From the NCBI GenBank assembly GCA_019873735.1, contig JAIOAQ010000001.1:124001-188000 (forward strand): a stretch of DNA of 64,000 bases. The letters are read 5' to 3'. This document shows, piece by piece, positions 48,901-58,188 of this stretch; position 1 is the first letter of the stretch; each line of letters starts with the position of its first letter. The notes beneath the pieces are model-generated. The model searched no databases and was not told where the DNA came from. It was given only the letters and a program-made list of their open reading frames with translations. The translations under genes were made by a program, and so were the position numbers. Source of the stretch: Chloroflexota bacterium. GTDB lineage: Bacteria > Chloroflexota > Anaerolineae > Anaerolineales > Villigracilaceae.

Positions 48901-49409
48901 TCCGCCGTCTGCGCGCCGCGGCCGGCGGTGCGCTCCCGCCCACCGCGGCCGGCTTCGACCAGTTCAGCGCGCCGCTTTCGCTGCCGGTCAACGTGGACTT
49001 GCCGCTTGCAATTGGCATCCCCACCGACTATATCCCCGACCAAGATTTGCGCCTTCGCCTCTATCGCCGTCTGGCCGATTTGCGCGACGAAGCCGAGATC
49101 GAGGCCCTGGCCGAAGAATTCAAAGACCGCTTTGGACCTTTGCCTGAAATGACGGCCAACCTGCTCTATCAGATGCGGGTTAAACTCCGGGCCGAGCGCG
49201 CCGGCCTGGCGTCGGTCGGAATCGAGGGAGGTCAAATTGCATTGCGTTACCCGCCGCCTCCAGACGGCAGTCAGCCCCAATCGTTACGCGATTTGCAGCC
49301 TCAAGTGCGTGGTGGGAAAAATGTCTACTGGTGTATGTTTATGCGAGAACCCGATTGGCAAGAGCGCTTGCTTGATGTGCTCAATTCACTCTTGGACGTG
49401 AAACTTTGA
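45984..49409 (+). CDS. mfd: transcription-repair coupling factor
   Basis: [74 protein letters not shown]. Confidence 0.97.
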   Translation: [1141 protein letters not shown]

Positions 49410-52400
49410 AACCATCCAATTCACCCGTTAGAACGGGCCGGGCAGAAGCCCGACTGGTTGCTCGTCGGCTGGGCAATGCCCTGGTCACCCTCCTGATCAT
49501 CGCCTACATCACCTTTTGGGGGCTGATTCTGGCCGAACGCGGCCGCGCCCATCAACCTGCGCGTCCGTTAGAGGCCGCCTGGCAAGCCCTCTTGCGTACC
49601 GCTGAATATATTTTCGCGCATCCGCAGGAATATCTTTGGAAAAAAGAAACCCATCAGGCCTTTGCGCTTGTAGCCGGCACATTGCAGGCCAGCGCCGTCC
49701 TGCTGTTGTTGGCGCTTGGGGTGGCTGTCCTGCTTGGCTTCTTGTTGGGGTTAACGGCCGCTTTGAGGCGCCAGAAGGCCGCCGCAGCTTTCGTCATGCT
49801 CCTCTCGGTGCTTGGCACTTCTACGCCCAGTTTCCTGTTCGCTATGCTTTTATGGGTGGGCAACATCTGGCTGCATCGGGGTTTTGGCTGGCGCGCCCTC
49901 CCCTCGGCCGGCTTTGGCTGGGATGCCCATCTCGTCATGCCCGTCCTTGTCTTGGCCATGCGGCCGTTATCGCAGATTGCACAGGTGACGTACATTACCA
50001 TCCGCGATGTCCTGCAACAGGACTATATACGTACCGCCCGTTCCAAAGGCCTTTCCTGGCGTCTGGTCCGCAACGCCCATGTTCTGCCCAACATTCTCAT
50101 TCCCACCCTGACCACCCTGGGGACTTCTTTGCGTTTCTCGCTGGCCAGCCTGCCGGTAGTTGACCTTTTCTTTAATTGGCCGGGCGTGGGGTTGACTCTG
50201 CTTCAAGCCATTGAACAGGGCAACTCGGCGTTTGTCGCCGACTTGCTTGTCTCTCTGGGGGCGTTTTTCTTGCTGGTCAACCTGTTGATTGAAATCCTGT
50301 TTCCGCTGGTGGATGCCCGCTTGCGGAACGAGGCCGGCGAGGAACGACGTGAAGATCGGCAGACGTTTTGGGACTGGCTGCGCGGCATAGCGGCCGGACT
50401 GAGGCTCTGGGTGGACGACGTGCGCCGGCGGTTCGTTCACCGGACCGGCAGTCTGCCTCCGTTACCCGAAGGTTTATCTCTGCCGAAAATGGAGCGCGAG
50501 AACCCGGCGGCTGCACGCCGCCGCTGGTTGGTATCCAGCCTGCTTGCCAACCCCGCTCTTTTGGCAGGCGGTTTGCTGCTGGCAGGGCTGTTGACAGTGG
50601 CCATCTTTGGCGAGAAAATGACCGCCGCCAGCCCGTACAAGGTCAACGGCGTGATGATGATAGACGGCGTCATCGGCGCTCCGCCTTACGCGCCTTCCGA
50701 AACCTTCCCCTGGGGGACAGATTACATCGGCCGTGACCTGCAAGCGTTGGTTCTGGCAGGCGGCAAGCGGACGCTTTTGCTCGCCTTTTTTGCCATGTTG
50801 GCCCGCCTGGGACTTGGCGCCTTTCTGGGCGCCCTGGCTGGCTGGCAGCGCGGCGGCTGGCTGGACCGCCTGGTCACCGGCGCAATTGGCGTTTGGGCGG
50901 CGTTTCCGGTGACGCTGTTTGCCGCCTTGCTGATCCAGGCGCTGGGCATTCAGCAAGGCATGTGGGTCTTTGTGGTGGCTCTCTCGGTCGTGGGCTGGGG
51001 AGAAGTGGCTCAGTTTGTGCGCGGCCAGGTAATCGCCCTGAAACCCCAACTCTTTGTGGAAGCGGCCCGCTCAGCCGGCTCCCGCTCCGGCCAGATCCTT
51101 GCGCGTCACATCCTGCCCAACCTGGTCAACGCGCTGATTGTTTTGGCCGTCCTGGAAATGGGCGGGGTGATGATGCTGCTGGCCGAACTGGGTTACCTGG
51201 ATATCTACATGGGCGGCGGCTTCCGCGCTGCCATTGCCGATCTGGGGCGTACCATGCTGGTGGTGCATTTTTCAGATGTCCCCGAATGGGCCGCTCTGAT
51301 TGCCAACATCCGCAACTGGTGGCGCAGTTATCCCTGGATGGCGCTTTATCCAGGAGCCGCCTTCTTTCTGGCAATCATCACGTTCAATCTGTTTGGCGAA
51401 GGCCTGCGCCGTTTTTTAGACGATACCCATGCCAACCTGAGCCGTCTGTTTAACCGTTACACCTTGGTCGCCGCGCTGGGCCTGTTTGTGGCTGTTGCCT
51501 TATTCTTGCAGAGTGTTTCGCCGCTTGGCATCTATCGCGCCGAGGCGTTGCGTTTTGACGAACAGAGAGTCGTAAAAGACATCTGTGCGCTGAGTTCGGC
51601 TGAGTTTGCCGGCCGCGAGAGCGGAACGCCGGGAGCGGAGGCGGCTGCCCGTTACATTGCCCGGCGGATGGAAGAGATTGGTCTCTTGCCGGGAGGAAAC
51701 GGCACTAACTACATCGAAGAGCAAATCAATCCCAGCCTTCACCTGGTTAAAACGCCCCGCTTGCAAGTCTTGAACGCCGAGGGGGGCGTGCTACAAGATT
51801 TTGTCTATCGTGCTGATTTCGTTGAAGTGCCGGGCTCTTTGCAATATGGTGACTTTCAAGGGCGGTTGGTGGCGCTTTCTTTTGGCCCGCCAAGGGAAAG
51901 CCCCGGCGCAGATGTTTACAGCGTGCACGATTTGATCACCCGCGACGACATTGTTCTGATAGAAAAAGACGACCTGGATAAGGTTTCTATTGGCATGCTT
52001 GGCGGTTTATTGATCATTACTCCCAATCCTGCCGACTTGACGGTCAGGCAATTGTATCCGTCTGAAGTCGCGGTTTTTAGCACACGTTCTGTGCCGGTGA
52101 TGTATATCTCGCCTGCCGCCGCCGACCGTCTGTTGCGCTATGGCGGCACAACCCTGGAGGAAGTGCGCGCCGTCTCCGCCTCGCTTGCCCCCGGTCAGGC
52201 CGTAAGACACGATACGGGTTTGCAGGCAGCCATGTCTGTGGACGTGCGGCTGCCAGAGAATCTGGCAGAAGAAAAGTCCTACCACGTTTTAGGTGTGCTC
52301 CCCGGCGCCGATTCCGAATCGGGCCTCGATTCGCAGGCGATTATCGTCAGCGCTTATTATGATGGGGTGGGCGTCAGCCCGGATGGGACAATTTACGCCG

Positions 52401-52924
52401 GCGCGAATGACAATGCCAGCGGCGTGGCTACGATGCTGGAACTTGCCCGCCTGCTTAAACAAAGCCCCTATCAGCCGGACAAAACCATTATCTTTGCGGC
52501 CTGGCCCGCCGGTGAACGCGGCGAAGGTTTGAGTGTGGCGACGATCATGAATCTGCGCACCGGCTTTGACCGCCTGGAAGTTGAAGCCGTGGTTGAACTT
52601 TCTGGCGTCGGCGCCGGCAGCGGCAAAGCGATTGCCGTGGGCGAAGACAGCAGTTACCGTCTGGTCAAACTCTTTCAGTCTGCGGCGGGCAAATTGAATG
52701 TTCCGACCACAACCCGCGGCCGCGGTCCGCATTATGGCCGCGATATTCCCCCTGCTTTTGGCGGACGGAAGTCTATGACGCTTTCCATATCCTGGGACGG
52801 CGCCGACGAATTCGCTCACACCCCCCTCGATGTGTGCGAACGCATTGACCCTCAAAAGATTCGCTCCATTGGCCGGACGGTGTATCTGACCTTGCTTGTG
52901 CTTGGCCGCGAGACCGAATACTAG
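49406..52924 (+). CDS. DppB-DppC-type ABC permease fused to an extracytoplasmic M28-like peptidase domain
   Basis: TTG start overlapping the mfd stop (TTGA). EAA loops ARSKGLSWRLVRNAHVLPN and ARSAGSRSGQILARHILPNLVNALI; TM; then M28-like AEFAGRESGTPGAEAAARYIARRM ... AYYDGVGVSPDGTIYAGANDNASGVATMLELARLL ... HTPLDVCERIDPQKI; 1172 aa without interruption. Confidence 0.88.
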   Translation: MKPSNSPVRTGRAEARLVARRLGNALVTLLIIAYITFWGLILAERGRAHQPARPLEAAWQALLRTAEYIFAHPQEYLWKKETHQAFALVAGTLQASAVLLLLALGVAVLLGFLLGLTAALRRQKAAAAFVMLLSVLGTSTPSFLFAMLLWVGNIWLHRGFGWRALPSAGFGWDAHLVMPVLVLAMRPLSQIAQVTYITIRDVLQQDYIRTARSKGLSWRLVRNAHVLPNILIPTLTTLGTSLRFSLASLPVVDLFFNWPGVGLTLLQAIEQGNSAFVADLLVSLGAFFLLVNLLIEILFPLVDARLRNEAGEERREDRQTFWDWLRGIAAGLRLWVDDVRRRFVHRTGSLPPLPEGLSLPKMERENPAAARRRWLVSSLLANPALLAGGLLLAGLLTVAIFGEKMTAASPYKVNGVMMIDGVIGAPPYAPSETFPWGTDYIGRDLQALVLAGGKRTLLLAFFAMLARLGLGAFLGALAGWQRGGWLDRLVTGAIGVWAAFPVTLFAALLIQALGIQQGMWVFVVALSVVGWGEVAQFVRGQVIALKPQLFVEAARSAGSRSGQILARHILPNLVNALIVLAVLEMGGVMMLLAELGYLDIYMGGGFRAAIADLGRTMLVVHFSDVPEWAALIANIRNWWRSYPWMALYPGAAFFLAIITFNLFGEGLRRFLDDTHANLSRLFNRYTLVAALGLFVAVALFLQSVSPLGIYRAEALRFDEQRVVKDICALSSAEFAGRESGTPGAEAAARYIARRMEEIGLLPGGNGTNYIEEQINPSLHLVKTPRLQVLNAEGGVLQDFVYRADFVEVPGSLQYGDFQGRLVALSFGPPRESPGADVYSVHDLITRDDIVLIEKDDLDKVSIGMLGGLLIITPNPADLTVRQLYPSEVAVFSTRSVPVMYISPAAADRLLRYGGTTLEEVRAVSASLAPGQAVRHDTGLQAAMSVDVRLPENLAEEKSYHVLGVLPGADSESGLDSQAIIVSAYYDGVGVSPDGTIYAGANDNASGVATMLELARLLKQSPYQPDKTIIFAAWPAGERGEGLSVATIMNLRTGFDRLEVEAVVELSGVGAGSGKAIAVGEDSSYRLVKLFQSAAGKLNVPTTTRGRGPHYGRDIPPAFGGRKSMTLSISWDGADEFAHTPLDVCERIDPQKIRSIGRTVYLTLLVLGRETEY

Positions 52925-52986
52925 CGTAATCGTGCCAGTTGCGTGCATGGTAAAATACCTCACTCTCAATTCTCCAAAGGTGTTCT

Positions 52987-54978
52987 GTGTCTGATACTGA
53001 TCTCCAAATTCGTGCTATTCACACGCTCCGTTTTCTCTCTGCCGACGCCGTTCAGCAAGCCAGGTCCGGACACCCTGGCCTGCCGATGGGCGCGGCTGCC
53101 ATTGCGTTTACCTTATGGACTCGCCATTTGCGCCATAACCCGCGCAACCCGCACTGGCCCAACCGCGATCGTTTTATTCTTTCCGGCGGTCACGGTTCCA
53201 TGTTGCTTTACTCCCTGCTTCATCTCACCGGTTATGATTTGCCGCTGGAAGAATTGAAAAACTTCCGCCAGTGGGGCAGCCGTACCCCCGGTCACCCGGA
53301 GTTCGGCCTCACGCCGGGGGTAGAGATGACCACCGGCCCCCTGGGGCAGGGGTTTGCCACCGGCGTGGGGATGGCGATTGCCGAGGCGCATCTTGCTGCC
53401 CGCTTCAACCAACCCGGCCACAAGATCATAGACCATTACACCTACGCCATTGTGACCGATGGCGACTTGATGGAGGGCGTGGCCTCTGAGGCCGCCTCCC
53501 TGGCGGGACATTTGCGGCTGGGGAAGTTGATTTATCTCTATGATGATAACCATATCTCCATTGACGGTCCTACCGACCTGGCGTTTACCGAAGATCGTCT
53601 GGCTCGTTTTGCTGCCTATGGCTGGCATGTCCAGCAGGTGGATGATGGCAACGATGTCGAAGCCATTGACGCTGCCATTTCCCTTGCCAAAACCGACCTG
53701 CGTCCCAGCCTGATTGCCGTCCGCACGGTGATTGGCTACGGCGCGCCCAACAAACAGGGCACCGCCAAGGCTCACGGCGAGCCGCTGGGCGAAGACGAAT
53801 TGCGCCTGGCCAAAGAGAATTTGGGCTGGCCCACCGAGCCCGGCTTCTACATCCCCGAAGATGTGTTGGCGTTTTATCGCCGGGCGCTGACTCGCGGCAG
53901 CGAATGGGAGGCCGACTGGCGGCTTCGCCTGGAGGCCTTTCAGCGGCTTTACCCGGCGCTCGGCTCCGAACTTCGCCGGCGGCTGGACGGCAGACTGCCC
54001 GACAACTGGCAGCAAGCCATGCCGCAATTTCCCTCAGACCCCAAAGGGATGGCCACCCGCGCCGCTTCTGGCAAGGTCATCAATGCTCTGGCCCCTGTCC
54101 TGCCGGAACTGATTGGCGGTTCGGCCGACCTGGCGCCCTCCAACAACACCTGGATTCGGGATGAGCCGGCTTTTCAAAAAGACTCGCCCGGCGGGCGCAA
54201 TTTCCACTTTGGCGTGCGCGAACATGCCATGGGCGCCGTCCTGAACGGCATGGCGCTGCATGGCGGGGTCATTCCGTATGGCGGGACCTTCCTGGTCTTT
54301 TCTGATTACATGCGGCCGGCGATTCGCCTGGCTTCGCTTTCGCATATACCGGCGATTTATGTCTTTACGCATGACAGCATCGGTTTGGGCGAAGATGGAC
54401 CAACTCACCAGCCGGTGGAACATCTTGCCGCCTTGCGCGCCATTCCCAACCTGACGGTCATCCGGCCGGCGGACGCGAATGAAACCGCACAGGCCTGGAA
54501 GGTCGCCATCGAGAACCGCCACGGCCCGACGGCCCTCATCCTTTCCCGCCAGAACCTCCCCGTCTTTGAAGCGGCAGAATTTCCAACGGTTGAGAAAGGC
54601 GCCTATGTGCTGGCCGACATGGGCGAGGGTGAACCGCAACTGATTCTGATGGCTTCCGGCTCAGAAGTGAGCCTCGTCTACGAAGCCGCGGCCCGCCTGG
54701 CAGCCGATGGGCTCTGCGTGCGCGTCGTCTCGTTTCCTTCGTGGGAACTGTTTGAGGCGCAGGATGAAGACTATCGGCGTGCAGTCCTGCCCGAGCATGT
54801 ACGCGCCCGCCTGTCCGTCGAGGCCGGAATCGGGCTTGGCTGGGAACGCTATGTCGGCCCGGCCGGCCGCGTCATTTCGTTGGAGCGTTTTGGCGCTTCA
54901 GCGCCGGGCAAGGTGCTGTTTGAGAAATTCGGCTTTACGGTTGAAAATATCATTGCCCAGGCCAGGGAGATCCTATGA
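52987..54978 (+). CDS. tkt: transketolase
   Basis: GTG start; [69 protein letters not shown]. Confidence 0.96.
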   Translation: MSDTDLQIRAIHTLRFLSADAVQQARSGHPGLPMGAAAIAFTLWTRHLRHNPRNPHWPNRDRFILSGGHGSMLLYSLLHLTGYDLPLEELKNFRQWGSRTPGHPEFGLTPGVEMTTGPLGQGFATGVGMAIAEAHLAARFNQPGHKIIDHYTYAIVTDGDLMEGVASEAASLAGHLRLGKLIYLYDDNHISIDGPTDLAFTEDRLARFAAYGWHVQQVDDGNDVEAIDAAISLAKTDLRPSLIAVRTVIGYGAPNKQGTAKAHGEPLGEDELRLAKENLGWPTEPGFYIPEDVLAFYRRALTRGSEWEADWRLRLEAFQRLYPALGSELRRRLDGRLPDNWQQAMPQFPSDPKGMATRAASGKVINALAPVLPELIGGSADLAPSNNTWIRDEPAFQKDSPGGRNFHFGVREHAMGAVLNGMALHGGVIPYGGTFLVFSDYMRPAIRLASLSHIPAIYVFTHDSIGLGEDGPTHQPVEHLAALRAIPNLTVIRPADANETAQAWKVAIENRHGPTALILSRQNLPVFEAAEFPTVEKGAYVLADMGEGEPQLILMASGSEVSLVYEAAARLAADGLCVRVVSFPSWELFEAQDEDYRRAVLPEHVRARLSVEAGIGLGWERYVGPAGRVISLERFGASAPGKVLFEKFGFTVENIIAQAREIL

Positions 54979-55427
54979 AAATTGCCGTTGCCTGTGACCA
55001 TGGCGGCTTTCCACTCAAGGCGCTTGTGCTGGAAGTGGCGCGCAATGCCGGCCATGAAGTGCTTGACCTTGGCACACATACCGCCGATCCGGTGGACTAC
55101 CCGGATTATGCCGAAAAACTCGGCCGCCTGATTCAAGAAGGAAAGGTTGAGCGGGGAATCTTGCTGTGCGGTTCGGGCGTTGGCGCTTGCATCGCGGCAA
55201 ACAAAATGAAAGGCGTGTATGCGGGCGTCTGCCACGACACGTACTCGGCTCATCAGGGCGTGGAACATGACGACATGAATGTCCTCTGCCTGGGCGCCCG
55301 CATCATTGGCCCTGAACTGGCCCGCGAGATTGTCGCCGCCTTCCTTGCCGCGCGCTTTATCGGTCATGACCCTGGCCAGGAACGCCACGCCCGGCGGGTG
55401 GCAAAAGTGCGCAAACTTGAAAGTTGA
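54975..55427 (+). CDS. rpiB: ribose-5-phosphate isomerase B
   Basis: [15 protein letters not shown]...[20 protein letters not shown]...[32 protein letters not shown] overlap with tkt. Confidence 0.95.
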   Translation: MKIAVACDHGGFPLKALVLEVARNAGHEVLDLGTHTADPVDYPDYAEKLGRLIQEGKVERGILLCGSGVGACIAANKMKGVYAGVCHDTYSAHQGVEHDDMNVLCLGARIIGPELAREIVAAFLAARFIGHDPGQERHARRVAKVRKLES

Positions 55428-55458
55428 TTCCCCCAATCTTTGCTCTTCCAGACCTCCT

Positions 55459-58188
55459 ATGAACCCTATCCGCGCCATTCACAGCCTTGGACAATCCATC
55501 TGGTACGACAATATTCAGCGCCGCCTGCTTGAAAACGGAAGCCTGCAGGCCCTGATTGAGAGCGGCGAGATTCGCGGCATTACCTCCAATCCGACCATTT
55601 TCCATCAGGCCATTGCCCGCTCGGATGACTACGATACCGCCCTTGTGCCGCTGGCCTGGGCGGGCTGGGAGGCCGAACAAATCTTTTGGCAGTTAGCCGT
55701 TGAAGACATTTGTTTGGCCTGCGACCTGTTCCTGCCGCTTTACCGGCAGACGCAGGGCGCCGATGGTTACGTCAGCCTGGAAGTTTCGCCCTATCTGGCG
55801 CGTGATGCCGAAGCCACCCTGCAGCAGGCGCAGGTCCTCTGGCAACGGGTCAACCGCCCGAACCTGATGATCAAAATCCCGGCCACAAAAGAGGGCTTAC
55901 CGGCGATCCGCCGCGCCATTGCAGCCGGCATCAATGTCAACGTAACCCTTATTTTTGACATTGAACGCTACCAGGAAGTGATGGATGCCTACCTTTCCGG
56001 CCTCGAAGACCGCCTGGCCGCCGGCAAAGAGATTGAGCATATTGCCTCGGTGGCCTCGTTCTTTGTCTCCCGGCTGGATACCAAACTGGATGCCCGCCTG
56101 CCTGCCGATTCGCCTCTGCGTGGCAGGGCCGCCATTGCCAACACCAAACTGGCGTATGCCGCCTATCAACAGGTGTTTTCTGGGGAGCGTTTTGCCCGTT
56201 TGCTGGCGCATGGCGCCCGGCCTCAGCGTCCCTTGTGGGCTTCCACCAGCACCAAGAACCCCGCCTCTCCCGATACCCTTTATGTAGACAACCTGATTGC
56301 TCCCGGTACCGTCAACACGGTTCCGCCGCAAACACTGGAAGCCTTTCGCGACCATGGCCGCGCCGCGCTGACCCTGACGGATGGACTGGACGAAGCGCGC
56401 CGCGTGCTTGCCGACCTTGAAGCCGCCGGTCACTCGTTGGCACAGGCAAACCAAGAACTGGAAGAAGAAGGCGTGCGCGCCTTTGCTGACTCGTTTACCG
56501 CCTTGCTTGCCGCCATTGAGGAGAAGCGGCGTCGTGCAGCGGCTCAGATCGGACCCCTATCTGCTTCCGTTTCCGCGCGTGTTGCCCGCCTGGAGGCTGA
56601 TTCTGTTGCCTCCCGTCTGTGGCGGAGCGACCCCTCGCTGTGGACGGACGACCCTGCCGCTCAGGCCGAGATACGCAAACGGCTGGGCTGGCTGACCCTG
56701 CCGGAGACCTCGCGGGCGCGTCTGGCCGAGATTCGCGCCGCAGCCGAAGATGTCCGCGCGGCGGGCATTCGCAAATTTCTCTTGCTGGGCATGGGCGGTT
56801 CGTCGCTTGCCCCCGAAGTCCTTTCGCTGGTCTTCTCTGCCGCGGAACGCTTTGCCATCCTCGATTCGACAGACCCGGCTCAGGTATTGGAAGCCGCGCG
56901 CCGCTTTCCGCCTGCCGAATCGCTTTACATTGTCTCCTCTAAATCCGGCGGGACTGCAGAAGTAAATGCCATGCTGGCCTACTTCTGGCATCTTTCGGGG
57001 CAGGATGGCTCCCGCTTCGTTGCCATTACCGATCCCGGCACCTCGCTTGAAAGGCTGGGGCGCGAGCGAAATTTTCGCCACATCCTGCTTGCCGACCCAA
57101 CGGTGGGCGGGCGCTTTTCTGTGCTGGCCGATTTTGGGCTCTTTCCAATGGCATTGATGGGCCTTGATCTTGAGCAAGTATTGGCCTCTGCCGCGGGCAT
57201 GCTGCGTGAGTGCCGCTTTGAAACTCCCGCGGCGCGCAACCCCGGCCTGGTGCTTGGTGCTGTTTTGGGCGAGGCTGCTCTTCCCGGGCGCGATAACCTG
57301 CGCGATAAATTGACCTTGCTTGCCGATTCGCCGCTGGCCTCGTTTGGATGGTGGTTGGAACAACTGATTGCCGAATCGTCGGGCAAACAGGGGCAGGGGA
57401 TTGTGGTTGTAGAGGGCGAGCCGGTGACAACGCCGGAAGGCTACGGTCACGACCGCATCTTTGCCTATTTCCGCCAGTCTGGTGAGTGGGACGCGGCCGT
57501 AGCAAGCCTGCGCGCCGCCGGTCATCCCGTGCTGGAATTTCCCGTCTCTGATGGCTATCACCTGTTCCGCGAATTCTATCGCTGGGAGGTGGCTACTGCC
57601 ATTGCCTGCCATGTGCTGGGGGTCAATGCCTTTGATCAGCCGGACGTGCAGGATAACAAAGATCGGACAAATGCCAAGATTACTTCGTATAGCCAAAAAG
57701 GGTCACTGGATGAACCGGCGCCGTTTTGGCAGGATGCCGGCTTGCGGCTCTTCACCAATTTGCCGCTCAAAGGCGATTCGTTGTCCGGCCTGCTGAAAGC
57801 CTTCCTGGCTTTGGCCGATGCCGGCAACTACGTGGCCATTAATGCCTACCTGCCGCGCAATAAAGAGACGCAGACTCTTTTGACCGAACTGCGGCTGAAG
57901 ATCCGCGCGCGGACAGGCTGCGCCACGACGCTTGGCTTCGGGCCGCGCTTTTTGCATTCCACCGGTCAACTGCACAAGGGTGGGGCAGATACCGGCCTTT
58001 TCTTGCAGATAACGGCCGATCCCTTTGAAGACCTTGAAATCCCTGAGCATGGAATGACTTTTGGGGTGTTGCAGCGGGCGCAGGCGCTGGGCGATTACGA
58101 AGCCCTGGCCGCGCGCGGCCGCCGCATTTTGCGCGTTCACCTGCCGCAGATTCAAGATTTGATCCGTCTGCTGGAGACGCTGAAATGA
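55459..58188 (+). CDS. bifunctional transaldolase / glucose-6-phosphate isomerase fusion
   Basis: Transaldolase: SIWYDNIQRRLLENGSL..GITSNPTIF..NVTLIFDIERYQEV..; PGI: FLLLGMGGSSLAPEVLS...YIVSSKSGGTAEVNAML. Confidence 0.93.
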   Translation: MNPIRAIHSLGQSIWYDNIQRRLLENGSLQALIESGEIRGITSNPTIFHQAIARSDDYDTALVPLAWAGWEAEQIFWQLAVEDICLACDLFLPLYRQTQGADGYVSLEVSPYLARDAEATLQQAQVLWQRVNRPNLMIKIPATKEGLPAIRRAIAAGINVNVTLIFDIERYQEVMDAYLSGLEDRLAAGKEIEHIASVASFFVSRLDTKLDARLPADSPLRGRAAIANTKLAYAAYQQVFSGERFARLLAHGARPQRPLWASTSTKNPASPDTLYVDNLIAPGTVNTVPPQTLEAFRDHGRAALTLTDGLDEARRVLADLEAAGHSLAQANQELEEEGVRAFADSFTALLAAIEEKRRRAAAQIGPLSASVSARVARLEADSVASRLWRSDPSLWTDDPAAQAEIRKRLGWLTLPETSRARLAEIRAAAEDVRAAGIRKFLLLGMGGSSLAPEVLSLVFSAAERFAILDSTDPAQVLEAARRFPPAESLYIVSSKSGGTAEVNAMLAYFWHLSGQDGSRFVAITDPGTSLERLGRERNFRHILLADPTVGGRFSVLADFGLFPMALMGLDLEQVLASAAGMLRECRFETPAARNPGLVLGAVLGEAALPGRDNLRDKLTLLADSPLASFGWWLEQLIAESSGKQGQGIVVVEGEPVTTPEGYGHDRIFAYFRQSGEWDAAVASLRAAGHPVLEFPVSDGYHLFREFYRWEVATAIACHVLGVNAFDQPDVQDNKDRTNAKITSYSQKGSLDEPAPFWQDAGLRLFTNLPLKGDSLSGLLKAFLALADAGNYVAINAYLPRNKETQTLLTELRLKIRARTGCATTLGFGPRFLHSTGQLHKGGADTGLFLQITADPFEDLEIPEHGMTFGVLQRAQALGDYEALAARGRRILRVHLPQIQDLIRLLETLK

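Noticed and set aside
55279-58188. Extended start of the transaldolase/PGI ORF overlapping rpiB
   Set aside because: Extra N-terminus is an out-of-frame reading of rpiB; the natural start is MNPIRAIHSLGQ at 55459.
55459-58188. Transaldolase-PGI fusion as a novelty
   Set aside because: This bifunctional architecture is already annotated in several bacterial lineages; kept as a feature only.
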